Assembly: GCA_963725085.1 (NCBI GenBank) | Contig: CAVRXM010000005.1 | Coordinates: forward strand, 620,001 to 684,000 | Direction of reading: 5' to 3' | Source of the DNA: VRUE01 sp963725085 | GTDB taxonomy: Bacteria > Actinomycetota > Thermoleophilia > Solirubrobacterales > 70-9 | DNA: 64,000 nucleotides | Translations under genes and position numbers: made by a program | Notes under the pieces: generated by a model | Told to the model about the DNA's origin: nothing | The model's database searches: none | Seen by the model: only the letters and a program-made list of their open reading frames with translations | Shown here: positions 50,325-58,738 of the stretch, piece by piece | Position numbering within the stretch: the stretch's first letter is position 1 | How the letters are laid out: each line of letters begins with the position of its first letter

Positions 50325-52395
50325 TCAGGATCGCGACGATGTTCGCGACCTTGATCATCGGGTTGATCGCCGGCCCGGCGGTGTCCTTGTAGGGGTCGCC
50401 GACGGTGTCGCCGGTGACCGAGGCGGCATGGGCCTCTGAGCCCTTGCCGCCGTGGGCGCCGTCCTCGATCAGCTTCTTCGCGTTGTCCCAGGCGCCGCCG
50501 CCGGCGGTCATCGAGATCGCGGCGAAGAGGCCGACGACGATCACGCCGATCAGCAGCCCGCCGAGCGCGTCGACGCTGAGCAGCCCGACGATCACCGGGA
50601 CGACGATCGGGATCAGCGACGGCAGGATCATCTCCTTCTGCGCTGCGGCGGTGACGATCGCCACCGTTTTCCCGTACTCGGGTTTCTCGGTCCCCTCCAT
50701 GATCCCGGGGTGCTCGCGGAACTGTTTGCGCACCTCCTCGACCACCTGGCCGCCGGCGCGGCCGACCGCCTCGATCGCGAACGCCACGAACAGGTAGACC
50801 ATCATCCCGCCGATGATCAACCCGATCAGGACGGCGGGCGTCGTCAGGTTGAAGAGGCTGTTGAGGTCGAACCCGGCCGGCGCTTCGCTGGCGAGTTCGC
50901 TCTTGAACGCCGCGAACAGGACCAGCGCCGCGAGCGCGGCGGAGCCGATCGCGTAGCCCTTGGTCACGGCCTTGGTCGTGTTGCCGACCGCGTCGAGCGG
51001 GTCGGTGACGTCGCGGACCTCCTCCGGCAGGTCGGCCATCTCGGCGATGCCGCCGGCGTTGTCGGTGATCGGCCCGAATGCGTCGAGGGCGACGATCAGG
51101 CCGCAGAGCGAGAGCTGCGCCATCACCGCGACGCCGATCCCGTAGATCCCGGCCAGCTCGTTGGCGGCGAGGATCGCGAGCGCGATCACGATCGCCGGCG
51201 CGGCGGTCGACTGGAAGCCCTGGGCGAGCCCCTGGATGATGTTCGTCGCGTGTCCGGTCTCCGATGCCTGGGCGATCGTCCTCACCGGCCGGAAGCGGGT
51301 CGACGTATAAAATTCGGTGATCGCGAAGAGCAGCGCTGTTACTGCGACGCCGATCACGGCGCAGAGCCAGAGGTCGGTGACGGTGATCGCGTCGGCGCCG
51401 GCCTTGAGGCCGAGCCGGACCGGGTCGCTCATCAGCCAGTGGGTGACGGGGTAGAAGGCGGCGATCGAGAGGATCCCGGAGATGATCAGCCCCTGGTAGA
51501 GGGCGCCCTCGACGCGGTCGGATTTGGTCCGCACGGTGAGCGCGCCGATGATCGAGGCGATGATCGCGACGCCGCCGATCACCAGCGGGTAGATCGCGAC
51601 CTCACGGGCGAAGTCGCCGCCGGCGCCGGTGAAGGTCAGCACTCCGAGCAGCATCACCGCGACCGAGGTGACCGCGTAGGTCTCGAACAGGTCGGCCGCC
51701 ATCCCGGCGCAGTCGCCGACGTTGTCGCCGACGTTGTCGGCGATCACCGCCGGGTTGCGCGGATCGTCCTCGGGGATCCCTGCCTCGACCTTGCCGACGA
51801 GGTCGGCGCCGACGTCGGCGGCCTTGGTGAAGATGCCGCCGCCGAGGCGGGCGAAGACCGAGATCAGCGAGCCGCCGAAGCCGAGCCCGACGAGAGCGTC
51901 AACCGCCTCCTTGTCGCTATTGACGGCGCCCGTCAGCACAAGCAGCCCGAAGTAGCCGGCGACGCCGAAAAGCGCCAGTCCGACGACCAGCATCCCGGTG
52001 ACCGAGCCGCCTTTGAAGGCGACGTCGAGCGCCGGCGGGACACCGCCTCGCGCCGCCTCGGCGACACGGGAGTTTGCCCGGACCGAGAGATTCATCCCGA
52101 TGAACCCGGCCGAGCCGGAGAGGATGCCGCCGATCACGAACCCGACCGCGGTCTCCCAGTTCTGGAGGATCAGCAGCAGGATCGCGATCGGGATCGCGAC
52201 CATGCCGATGATCGTGTACTGGCGGTTCAGGTAGGCGCGGGCGCCTTCCTGGACGGCGCCCGAGATTTCCTGCATCAGCTCGTTCCCCGGTGAGCGCGAG
52301 AGCAGGCTTTTGGTGATCAGCAGTCCGTAGATCACGGCCGCCCCCGCGCAGACGAGCGCGACGACGACTCCGTATTCGGTCAGGAAGTCGGTCAA
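50302..52395 (-). CDS. hppA: H+-translocating membrane pyrophosphatase, K+-independent type
   Basis: 697 aa, about 16 helices, from a TTG with GGAGG upstream. It couples PPi hydrolysis to proton pumping. Substrate motifs: DVGADLVGKVEAGIPEDDPR, NPAVIADNVGDNVGDCAGM, and DAFGPITDNAGGIAEM. The residue that sets potassium dependence is Lys in GNTTKAVTKG; K+-dependent enzymes have Ala there (GNTTAA). So this is the K+-independent proton pump. No frameshift in 2.1 kb, unlike kdp. Confidence 0.95.
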   Translation of the reverse strand: MTDFLTEYGVVVALVCAGAAVIYGLLITKSLLSRSPGNELMQEISGAVQEGARAYLNRQYTIIGMVAIPIAILLLILQNWETAVGFVIGGILSGSAGFIGMNLSVRANSRVAEAARGGVPPALDVAFKGGSVTGMLVVGLALFGVAGYFGLLVLTGAVNSDKEAVDALVGLGFGGSLISVFARLGGGIFTKAADVGADLVGKVEAGIPEDDPRNPAVIADNVGDNVGDCAGMAADLFETYAVTSVAVMLLGVLTFTGAGGDFAREVAIYPLVIGGVAIIASIIGALTVRTKSDRVEGALYQGLIISGILSIAAFYPVTHWLMSDPVRLGLKAGADAITVTDLWLCAVIGVAVTALLFAITEFYTSTRFRPVRTIAQASETGHATNIIQGLAQGFQSTAAPAIVIALAILAANELAGIYGIGVAVMAQLSLCGLIVALDAFGPITDNAGGIAEMADLPEEVRDVTDPLDAVGNTTKAVTKGYAIGSAALAALVLFAAFKSELASEAPAGFDLNSLFNLTTPAVLIGLIIGGMMVYLFVAFAIEAVGRAGGQVVEEVRKQFREHPGIMEGTEKPEYGKTVAIVTAAAQKEMILPSLIPIVVPVIVGLLSVDALGGLLIGVIVVGLFAAISMTAGGGAWDNAKKLIEDGAHGGKGSEAHAASVTGDTVGDPYKDTAGPAINPMIKVANIVAILIIPIVHF

Positions 52396-52482
52396 GTTTG
52401 TAGTCCTCCGGCTGGGTTTAGCGGCGCGAGAGTCTATACGGGCGACAGGCGAAAGGTCCCGCAGCCCCGGGCGGAATCGGCG

Positions 52483-53626
52483 TTACGCCGCCTGTTTCGC
52501 GCCGGTGTAGGTGCGTTTGGTCTCGGCGAGGGCGTCGCGGTAGATGTCCTCGATCGAGGCTCCCGCGTCGAGCGCCTCGCGGGCGCGCTGGGCGCCGTTT
52601 CGCTCCGGCAGCTCGAGCTCGAGGCCGAGCTGGGACCGCGCCGGCTCCGTCCGCGCGAGGAGCGCCTCGAGCGCCGACCGCGCCTCGACCTCGGCTCCCG
52701 CGTTGAAATCGATCATCCGCCCGCTCATCCCGTGCCGGATCGCCCGCCAGAGATTCTCCTCGATCTCGCGGTCGGCCAGCAACGGATCGCCTCTCCCTTC
52801 GTCGTACTCGATCGTCGCCTGGGCGATGCAGGCGGCCATCAGCGCGGCGAGGGCGAACGACTCGTCTCCCCGGGTCTGGGCGTCGCAGATCCGCACCTCG
52901 ACCGTCCCGAACCTGTGGTGGGGCCGGACGCTCCACCAGAGCTGGGTCGACTCGATCACGCTGTTCGGTCCGCGCCAGAAGGTCGACGAACTCGGCGTAG
53001 CTGTCCCAATCGCCGAACGGGCTCGGGACACCGCAGCGCGGGAAGGTCCTGGTGAAGATCTCGGTCCGCACCGAGTGAAGGCCGCTGTCGCGGCGATCGA
53101 GGAACGGCGAGTTGGCAGAGACCGCCAGCAGCAGCGGCAGTTGCTCGCGGAGGCGGTCGCAGACGGCGATCGCCCGGTCGGCGCTGCGAACGCCCATGTG
53201 GACGTGCGTGCTCCAGGTGTTGTTGCGCTGGGCGACCCAGCCGAGTTCGCGGCGGAGTCGGTTGTAGTGCGGGGTGTCGATGATCCGCTGGTCGCGGTAG
53301 TCGGCCCAGGGGTGGGTGCCGGTCGCGGCCAGCCCCAGGCCCATCCCTTCGACGAGCGCGAACAACCGGTCACGGCGCTCGCGCTGCATCGTCACCGCCT
53401 CGGCAAAGCTCTCGGCCCGCCCGGAGCGGATCTCGATCTCGGACGCGATCAGCTCGCCGGCCGCCGATTCCGCCAGGACATCGTCCTCCTGGCAGGCGGC
53501 GTAGACGTCCTCGAAGCGGTGCTCGAGCTCGAGCGTTCGCGGGTCGACGATCGCGAACTCCTCCTCGAGGCCGATCGTGAAATCGACCGAGGACTCGAAT
53601 CTCTCCCGGGCGAGGTCGAGGTCCAT
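52483..53626 (-). CDS. Carboxylate-amine ligase (YbdK/EgtA-like glutamate-cysteine ligase 2), one frameshift
   Basis: About 381 codons. GCS2 family: FTIGLEEEFAIVDPRTLELE at the N-terminus, SEIEIRSG, THVHMGVRS and, after the shift, TQLWWSVRPHHRFGTVEVRI with DAQTRGD. An extra G near 52975 (ACCGAACAGC) breaks the frame; length mod 3 agrees. YbdK-type enzymes have weak glutamate-cysteine ligase activity, while EgtA makes gamma-glutamylcysteine for ergothioneine in actinobacteria. The neighbouring rex and glutaredoxin genes suit a thiol-related role. Confidence 0.82.
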
Positions 53627-53637
53627 GGCGGCGGCGG

Positions 53638-54306
53638 TCAGGTTAGGTAGAAGTAGAGCGCGTAGAGGAGGTCGACCGCGGGGCTCGAGGTGTGGACGGT
53701 TACCTCCGGCGGAACCTGGAGCAGCTGCTCGGAGTAGTTGAAGATGATCTTGACCCCGGCCTCGACCAGGCGGTCGGCGACCCCCTGCGCCGCTGAGGGC
53801 GGCACCGCGAGGACGCCGACGACGACGTCCTGGTCGGCGACGACCCGCTCGAGCTCGCCGAAGTCGCGGACCGGTAGGCCTCCGACCTCATTGCCGACGA
53901 GGTCGGGGTCGACGTCGAACATCGCGACGATCCGGAATCCGTGGTCGGCGAAGATGTCGGAGCTGGCGATCGCCTGGCCGAGGTTGCCGGCGCCGAACAG
54001 GGCGATGTTGTGCTGGCCGGCCGTGCGCAGGATCTTGCGGATCTGGGCGACGAGCGAGTCGACGTTGTAGCCGACGCCCCGCTTGCCGAACTTCCCGAAC
54101 CCGGAGAGGTCGCGGCGGATCTGGGTCGGGTTGATGTGCGTGTAGTCGGAGAGTTCCTGGGATGAGATCGTCTCGCGCCCCATCTTCCGCGCCTGGGTCA
54201 GGACCTGGAGGTAGCGCGAGAGGCGGGCCGCGACGCCGAGCGAAAGGCGCTCGCCGTCGACCATCAGGTCCTCCGACACGTCGATTCCCTCCACCGCCCG
54301 CTCCAT
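53638..54306 (-). CDS. rex: Redox-sensing transcriptional repressor Rex
   Basis: 222 aa. N-terminal winged helix (RLSRYLQVLTQARKMGRETI, YTHINPTQIRRDLSGFGKFG) and C-terminal Rossmann NAD(H) domain IALFGAGNLGQAIASSD, ending with a swapped helix (VDLLYALYFYLT). Rex senses the NADH/NAD+ ratio and represses respiratory or fermentative genes when NAD+ is high. No Rex operator (TTGTGAANNNNTTCACAA) was seen in the window. The start directly follows the glutaredoxin stop, so they are one unit. Confidence 0.94.
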   Translation of the reverse strand: MERAVEGIDVSEDLMVDGERLSLGVAARLSRYLQVLTQARKMGRETISSQELSDYTHINPTQIRRDLSGFGKFGKRGVGYNVDSLVAQIRKILRTAGQHNIALFGAGNLGQAIASSDIFADHGFRIVAMFDVDPDLVGNEVGGLPVRDFGELERVVADQDVVVGVLAVPPSAAQGVADRLVEAGVKIIFNYSEQLLQVPPEVTVHTSSPAVDLLYALYFYLT

Positions 54307-54552
54307 CTACCCCACAGTATCGAGCCGGGCGCGAAGTGCGTCCGCGTCGAGGCGCAGCTCGGAGACGACCTCGCCGCCCACCTCGACGACCGGGATTCGC
54401 TCGAGCAACCGCTTCAGCAGCGCCTCGTCGCTCTCGATGTCGACCTCGCGCAGCTCGAACTCGTACCCCTCGGCGTGGATCGCGACGATCTCGGCGATCG
54501 CCTCCTCGCAGAGGTGGCAACCCGCCCGCCCGTAGACGAGAACAAGAGTCAC
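54307..54552 (-). CDS. Glutaredoxin-like thiol-disulfide protein
   Basis: 81 aa from a GTG. Thioredoxin fold with active site GCHLCEEA (CxxC, residues 12-15) and IPVVEVGGEVV, where IPVV carries the cis-proline. DUF836/glutaredoxin-like family; often found next to rex in actinobacteria. Repeat copy D ends exactly at this GTG. Confidence 0.82.
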   Translation of the reverse strand: MTLVLVYGRAGCHLCEEAIAEIVAIHAEGYEFELREVDIESDEALLKRLLERIPVVEVGGEVVSELRLDADALRARLDTVG

Positions 54553-54606
54553 GCGTCACTCGCTTCGCGAGATGACAGAGTTCGACGCTCGCTCGTTCCG
54601 CGTTCC
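54553..54606 (-). repeat. Intergenic repeat type 1, diverged copy D
   Basis: About 54 bp starting GGAACGCGGAACGAGCGAGC, with the hairpin CTCGC-GAA-GCGAG and ending at the glutaredoxin GTG. Shorter and less similar than A-C but with the same two blocks in the same order and the same position relative to a start codon. Confidence 0.55.
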
Positions 54607-54633
54607 AATGGACCTCGGTCCGTGGGAAATGCG

Positions 54634-55611
54634 TCAAACGAGAGGTAGTCGGGTACTCGATCTCGAGGCGAAGCGCGCCGCGGAGCCGATCATCGCGGCG
54701 TTGTCGGTGCAGAGCTCGCGCGGGACCAGCTTCAGGCGGACGCCCTGCTTCTCGCAGAGCCTCCCGGTCGCCTCGCGGAGCGCGCCGTTGGCGGCGACCC
54801 CGCCGCCGAGCGCGACCGCGGACCACTCGCCGGAGTGGAGCGCGCGGTCGAGCTTCGCGGTCAGCTGCCCGACCGCGGCCGCCTGGAAGCTCGCCGCGAG
54901 GTCTGCCCGACGCTGCTCGACCCCGTCGGGGCCGAGGTCGCGGCAGAGGTACGCGAGCGCGGTCTTGAGGCCGCTGAAGCTGAAGTCGAGGCCGGGGTCG
55001 CGGCTCATCGCGACCGGGAGCTCGAAGGCGCCGGCGTCGCCCTCGGCCGCGAGGCGCTCGAGCGCCGGCCCTCCGGGATAGCCGAGCCCGAGCATCCGCG
55101 CGACCTTGTCGAACGCCTCGCCGGCGGCGTCGTCGAGCGTCTGGCCGAGGACCTCGTGGCGATGGTGGTCGCGGACGGCGGCGAGCAGCGTGTGGCCGCC
55201 GCTCGCGACGAGGCAGAGGAACGGCGGCTCGAGCGGGTCGGGCTCGAGGAAGTTGGCGGCGACGTGTCCCTGGAGGTGGTCGACCGGGATCAGCGGCAGC
55301 CGCCGCGGGGCCGCGATCGCCTTCGCGGTGCTGACCCCGACCAGCAGCGCGCCGATCAGGCCGGGGCCGACGGTGACGGCGACCGCCTCGATGTCGTCGA
55401 GGCCGGCGTCCGCCTCGGCGAGCGCGTCCTCGACGACGGGAACTGCGAGGTCGAGGTGGTGGCGCGACGCAACCTCCGGCACGACCCCGCCGAACCGCGC
55501 GTGGGCCTCGGCCTGTGAGGAGATCGTGTTGGCCAGGATCCGCGGCCCATCGAGAACCGCCGCGCAGGTGTCATCGCACGAGGTCTCGACCGCGAGGATC
55601 AGTCCAGCCAC
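54634..55611 (-). CDS. tsaD: tRNA N6-threonylcarbamoyladenosine synthase TsaD
   Basis: 325 aa. Kae1/Gcp ASKHA ATPase: AVETSCDDTCAAVL at the N-terminus, metal-binding VDHLQGH (both His kept; many species have HMEGH), ASGGHT, DDAAGEAFDKVARMLGLGYPGGP and the late ALGGGVAANGALRE. It transfers threonylcarbamoyl to A37 of ANN-decoding tRNAs with TsaB and TsaE. Overlaps rimI by 13 bp. Confidence 0.95.
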   Translation of the reverse strand: MAGLILAVETSCDDTCAAVLDGPRILANTISSQAEAHARFGGVVPEVASRHHLDLAVPVVEDALAEADAGLDDIEAVAVTVGPGLIGALLVGVSTAKAIAAPRRLPLIPVDHLQGHVAANFLEPDPLEPPFLCLVASGGHTLLAAVRDHHRHEVLGQTLDDAAGEAFDKVARMLGLGYPGGPALERLAAEGDAGAFELPVAMSRDPGLDFSFSGLKTALAYLCRDLGPDGVEQRRADLAASFQAAAVGQLTAKLDRALHSGEWSAVALGGGVAANGALREATGRLCEKQGVRLKLVPRELCTDNAAMIGSAARFASRSSTRLPLV

Positions 55612-56069
55612 ATGATCAGCGCGTCCTCGCCGTTGTCCTGGTAGTAGCGGGGCCGCACGCCTGCGGAGCGGAAGCCGAGGCCCTCGTACATCGCGATCGC
55701 CTCGCGATTGGAGACCCGCACCTCGAGCGTCGTCGGCAGTTCGCCTCCGGAGGTCTCGAGCAGCTGCGCGATCAGCCGGGTCGCGATTCCGAGGCGGCGC
55801 CGCTCGGGGTCGACGGCGACGTTCATCAGGTGCCAGACGCGGTCATAGCGCGAGCAGACGAGGTATCCGAACAACTCCTCGCCGTCGGTCGCCGCGAGGC
55901 AGATCCCGGAGGGCTTCGAGAGCTCGAGGACGAACATCGCCAACGACCAGGGTGAGGGGAACGAGCGGCGCTCGATCGAGATCACGGCCGGAAGGTCGCT
56001 GTAGGCGAGCCGGCGCACCAACAGTTCGCCGCCGGCCCTATTCGGGTGTCTGGATAGTGTCTCGCTCAC
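55599..56069 (-). CDS. rimI: Ribosomal protein alanine N-acetyltransferase RimI
   Basis: 156 aa from a GTG. GNAT fold: ERRSFPSPWSLAMFVLELS, then LMNVAVDPERRRLGIATRLI (acetyl-CoA binding RxxGIA) and EVRVSNREAIAMYEGLGF. RimI-type enzymes acetylate N-termini, classically S18. Lies between tsaB and tsaD and overlaps both, the usual order in actinobacteria. Confidence 0.92.
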   Translation of the reverse strand: MSETLSRHPNRAGGELLVRRLAYSDLPAVISIERRSFPSPWSLAMFVLELSKPSGICLAATDGEELFGYLVCSRYDRVWHLMNVAVDPERRRLGIATRLIAQLLETSGGELPTTLEVRVSNREAIAMYEGLGFRSAGVRPRYYQDNGEDALIMWLD

Positions 56070-56740
56070 GCCACCGTTCCGCGTCGGGAGGCCTCAGATA
56101 GTTCGGGGCGGCGGGCTCGGCCTCAACTCCAACCCCGGTCGCCGCCAGCGCGCAGATGTGCCGGGCGGCGATCCGGTGGGCGGGATCGGCGTCATCTGGA
56201 ATCTCGACGTCCGGGCCCGCCAGCTCCTTGCGAAATCGTACCGCGCCCGATCCGGCGCACAGGACAGGCTCGTCGACGCCTGCAATCCGATCCGCGAGCT
56301 CCTGCGGCGGGCAGACGAGCGGCCCCCAGAGCCGCCCACCCTGCCCTGCGAACGCCGCCGCGAAGACCTCGCCGCGGCGCGCGTCGAGCACCGGCAGGCG
56401 GACCGATCCGTCGCGGCCCGTCGAGCCCGCGAGCGAGCGCGTCGAGGGTCCCGACCCCGCGGACGTCGATGCCCCGGCTCAGCCCCAGTGCCCGTGCCGT
56501 CGCGATCCCGACCCGCAGGCCGGTGAACGAGCCAGGGCCGACGCCGACAGCGACGGCGCCGACCTCACCCCAGCCGCCCGCGGCCTCCGCCGCCCGCTCG
56601 ACCTCGGCGAGCAGCGCCGTCGTGTGCAGCGGGCTGCCCTTCTCGGAGAGCCCGAGCAGCGACTCGTAGAGGACCTCGTCCCTCCGCATCGCTGCGACGG
56701 CGGTGTCCTCGGTCGCGGTGTCGAAGCCGATCGTCGCCAG
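56038..56740 (-). CDS. tsaB: TsaB, t6A synthesis scaffold, one frameshift and CTG-like start
   Basis: About 234 codons. TsaB is an inactive TsaD paralogue that activates TsaD. Blocks: TIGFDTATEDTAVAAMR, VGVGPGSFTGLRVGIATARA (family signature) and, in another frame, LPVLDARRGEVFAAAFAGQ. An extra G near 56438 shifts the frame; length mod 3 agrees. No ATG/GTG/TTG lies in frame near the conserved start; CTG 56740 is the best candidate, or the start was damaged. It begins 9 bp after the upstream secreted-protein stop. Confidence 0.85.
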
Positions 56741-56748
56741 CGGGCCGG

Positions 56749-57123
56749 CTATGGCTTGACCCTGAAGACGAATTCGCCGACTTTCTTGCCCTGCACGAAC
56801 CAGGTCACCCTGTGTTTTCCGGGGATGTTCGAGGTGATCTTGTTGACGTAGAGGGTGCCGGCTTTCGCTTCCTGCTTCGGCGCGCAGAGCCGGCGTTTCG
56901 TCGGGAATTTCACGCAGACGGTGTAGAAGACGTCGCTCTTGATGCTGCGGAAGAAGGCGCCCTTGTCGCGTTTCTTCTGGCACATGTGCGCCGGTTTCGC
57001 ATTCTCGGAGAGGCCGCAGGCGACGTAGTGGCGGAACGCAGCGCCCTGGGCCATCGCAGGCGCGAGGCTCGCCAACAGCGCAATTCCCATCAATATCGCC
57101 GCCAGCGACTTCGGTCGCTTCAT
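56749..57123 (-). CDS. Small secreted cysteine-containing protein within the tsa cluster
   Basis: 124 aa. Signal peptide to AMAQG (residue about 26), then a basic domain with four cysteines (VACGLSENAKPAHMCQKK, VYTVC-like segment and RRLCAPK), suggesting two disulfides, and a beta-rich end (NIPGKHRVTWFVQGKKVGEF). Family unknown. Its place between tsaE and tsaB is odd for an exported protein; it may be read on the same transcript. Uses GAA where glutamate occurs. Confidence 0.65.
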   Translation of the reverse strand: MKRPKSLAAILMGIALLASLAPAMAQGAAFRHYVACGLSENAKPAHMCQKKRDKGAFFRSIKSDVFYTVCVKFPTKRRLCAPKQEAKAGTLYVNKITSNIPGKHRVTWFVQGKKVGEFVFRVKP

Positions 57124-57199
57124 CAGACGCCCATCCTCCTCCGTCCTCGATTTCGGGGTTTGGCCGATGCTACACGGCTCGTCCGCTCCCGAAACACTG

Positions 57200-57664
57200 C
57201 TATTTGCGGGTGGATGCGCTCGCCACCTCGATCGTGCGGCGATCTCCCCCTTCGTGGGAGAGGCGGACCTCGAGCCTGGTCCGCGAGGAGAGGCGCGGCT
57301 CCGCGACAGCCGGCCACTCGACGAAGGTCACCGTGTCGCCATCGACGTAGTCCTCGAGCAGGGCCGGTTCCTCGCCCTCGATGTCGGCGAGCCGGTAGAG
57401 ATCGAGGTGGGATACCGGGACCCTGCCGCGATAGCGGCGGCCGATCGTGAAGGTCGGCGAAACGACCGGCTCGGCGACTCCGAGCGCCCGGCAGGCACCA
57501 CGGATCAGCGTCGTCTTGCCGGTTCCGACATCGCCGACGACGAGGACGACGTCACCAGGCTCGAGCTCGGTCGCAAGCCGGGCGCCGATCGCCTCGGTCT
57601 CCGCTGCGGAGTCGGAAATAAGGCGCCGCCTCCTCTGCTCCCGCTCGCTCGCATTCATCATCAC
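57200..57664 (-). CDS. tsaE: tRNA threonylcarbamoyladenosine biosynthesis ATPase TsaE
   Basis: 154 aa. P-loop ATPase with Walker A VGDVGTGKTTLIRGACRALG, VSPTFTI and HLDLYRL, then FVEWP. It drives the TsaB-TsaD complex in t6A synthesis. The first 14 residues (MMMNASEREQRRRR) are encoded by repeat copy E and are not part of the family; the conserved part begins near LISDSAAETEAIG. Confidence 0.92.
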   Translation of the reverse strand: MMMNASEREQRRRRLISDSAAETEAIGARLATELEPGDVVLVVGDVGTGKTTLIRGACRALGVAEPVVSPTFTIGRRYRGRVPVSHLDLYRLADIEGEEPALLEDYVDGDTVTFVEWPAVAEPRLSSRTRLEVRLSHEGGDRRTIEVASASTRK

Positions 57665-57693
57665 CGGATATCTTGCTCGCTCGCTCCCGCGTC
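57630..57693 (-). repeat. Repeat type 2, copy E, at the UDG/tsaE junction
   Basis: 64 bp, 55/64 identical to copy F (37848-37911). It lies across the gap after the UDG stop and into the tsaE coding region, providing the tsaE start codons. Confidence 0.75.
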
Positions 57694-57702
57694 CGGGGGC
57701 GG

Positions 57703-58668
57703 CTAGCCGAAGAGGTCGAGCTGGTCGGCGGGGGGCTGCGGCGGGCCGGGAACCGGGGCCTCCTCGATCTCCTCCTCCGGCTCGGGGCCACCGGGGTCGG
57801 GCCCGGAGAGCAGCGCCGGCAGGGTCTCGAAATCGCCGCGCAGCGTCTCCTTGACCGCCGGCGTCCGCAGGCCCGCCGCGGGGTGGAAGAGGGGCAGCAG
57901 GAAGACTGCCCGGCCGCCCAGAGTTTGGACCTGGGGCGTCCCGCGCACGCGGGTGATCCCCGCGGGGTTCCCACTCAGGAGCCTGGTCGCGAAGTTTCCG
58001 AGGGTGCAGACGACCTTCGGCTCGATCAGGCGGACCTGCTCGAACAGGTAGGGGCGGCAGGCCTCGATCTCATCCGGCTGCGGGTCCCTGTTCCCCGGCG
58101 GCCGGCTCTTGAGGACGTTGGCGATGAAGACGTCCTCGCGCGTCATCCCGATCCCTTCCAGCAGCTCGTTCAAGAGCTGCCCGGCGCGACCGACGAAGGG
58201 AAGGCCCTGGCGGTCCTCCTCGGCCCCGGGCGCCTCGCCGACGAACATCAGCTCGGCATCGGCATCGCCGGCCCCGAACACGGCCTTGGTGCGAGTCTCG
58301 TGGAGGGGGCACCTGGTGCAGGCCTCGACCTCGCGGAAGAGACCGACCAGCTCGACCCGCCGCTCCTCGGCGGTTGGGCTCACTCGGATTTCCCCTTCTT
58401 CCGGACCGGCGGAAGCTCGCCGGCTCGCTCGCTTCTTCCGCGTCTCCGCCAGGCGCTCCTGATGGCCGGCTTCGCGCTCGCTACGTCTCGATTCGTCAGA
58501 TCTCACCGCGGCCCCACGCGGCTGGCGCCCCGGGGGCGAGACGGCAGACATCAGCCGCCTCACTCGCGTCGATCCGCAGCTGGGACAGGCGACCTCGGCG
58601 GCCTCGCTCGGCACGAGCTCCTCGAACCTGTTCCCGCACTCATCGCACTCGAACTCGTAGATCGGCAT
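57703..58668 (-). CDS. FmdB-type zinc ribbon fused to family 4 uracil-DNA glycosylase
   Basis: 321 aa. Residues 1-45 form an FmdB-like zinc ribbon (IYEFECDECGNRFEELV with CPSCG). A charged linker (about 60-100) leads to a family 4 UDG with iron-sulfur cysteines (ACTRCPLHETRTKAVFG, VCTLGNFATR region), water-activating GEAPGAEEDRQGLPFVGRAG and the HPAAGL motif. It excises uracil from DNA. The linker contains ACGCGGAAGAAGCGAGCGAGC, similar to repeat type 2. Upstream of tsaE on the same strand. Confidence 0.88.
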   Translation of the reverse strand: MPIYEFECDECGNRFEELVPSEAAEVACPSCGSTRVRRLMSAVSPPGRQPRGAAVRSDESRRSEREAGHQERLAETRKKRASRRASAGPEEGEIRVSPTAEERRVELVGLFREVEACTRCPLHETRTKAVFGAGDADAELMFVGEAPGAEEDRQGLPFVGRAGQLLNELLEGIGMTREDVFIANVLKSRPPGNRDPQPDEIEACRPYLFEQVRLIEPKVVCTLGNFATRLLSGNPAGITRVRGTPQVQTLGGRAVFLLPLFHPAAGLRTPAVKETLRGDFETLPALLSGPDPGGPEPEEEIEEAPVPGPPQPPADQLDLFG

Positions 58669-58723
58669 GGTCTGTTCTCCAGATCCGCGGGTTTCGCGGC
58701 CTCCACGGTATCGCCGTTCGCCT

Positions 58724-58729
58724 TAGAGT
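58724..58729 (+). promoter_or_regulatory. -10 box TAGAGT
   Basis: TAGAGT, 9 nt before the ATG at 58739. Confidence 0.4.
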
Positions 58730-58738
58730 CTCGCCTCG

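Noticed and set aside
50452..52293. 613-codon plus-strand frame opposite hppA
   Set aside because: Antisense shadow of a highly conserved gene; Asp/Arg-rich with no family similarity.
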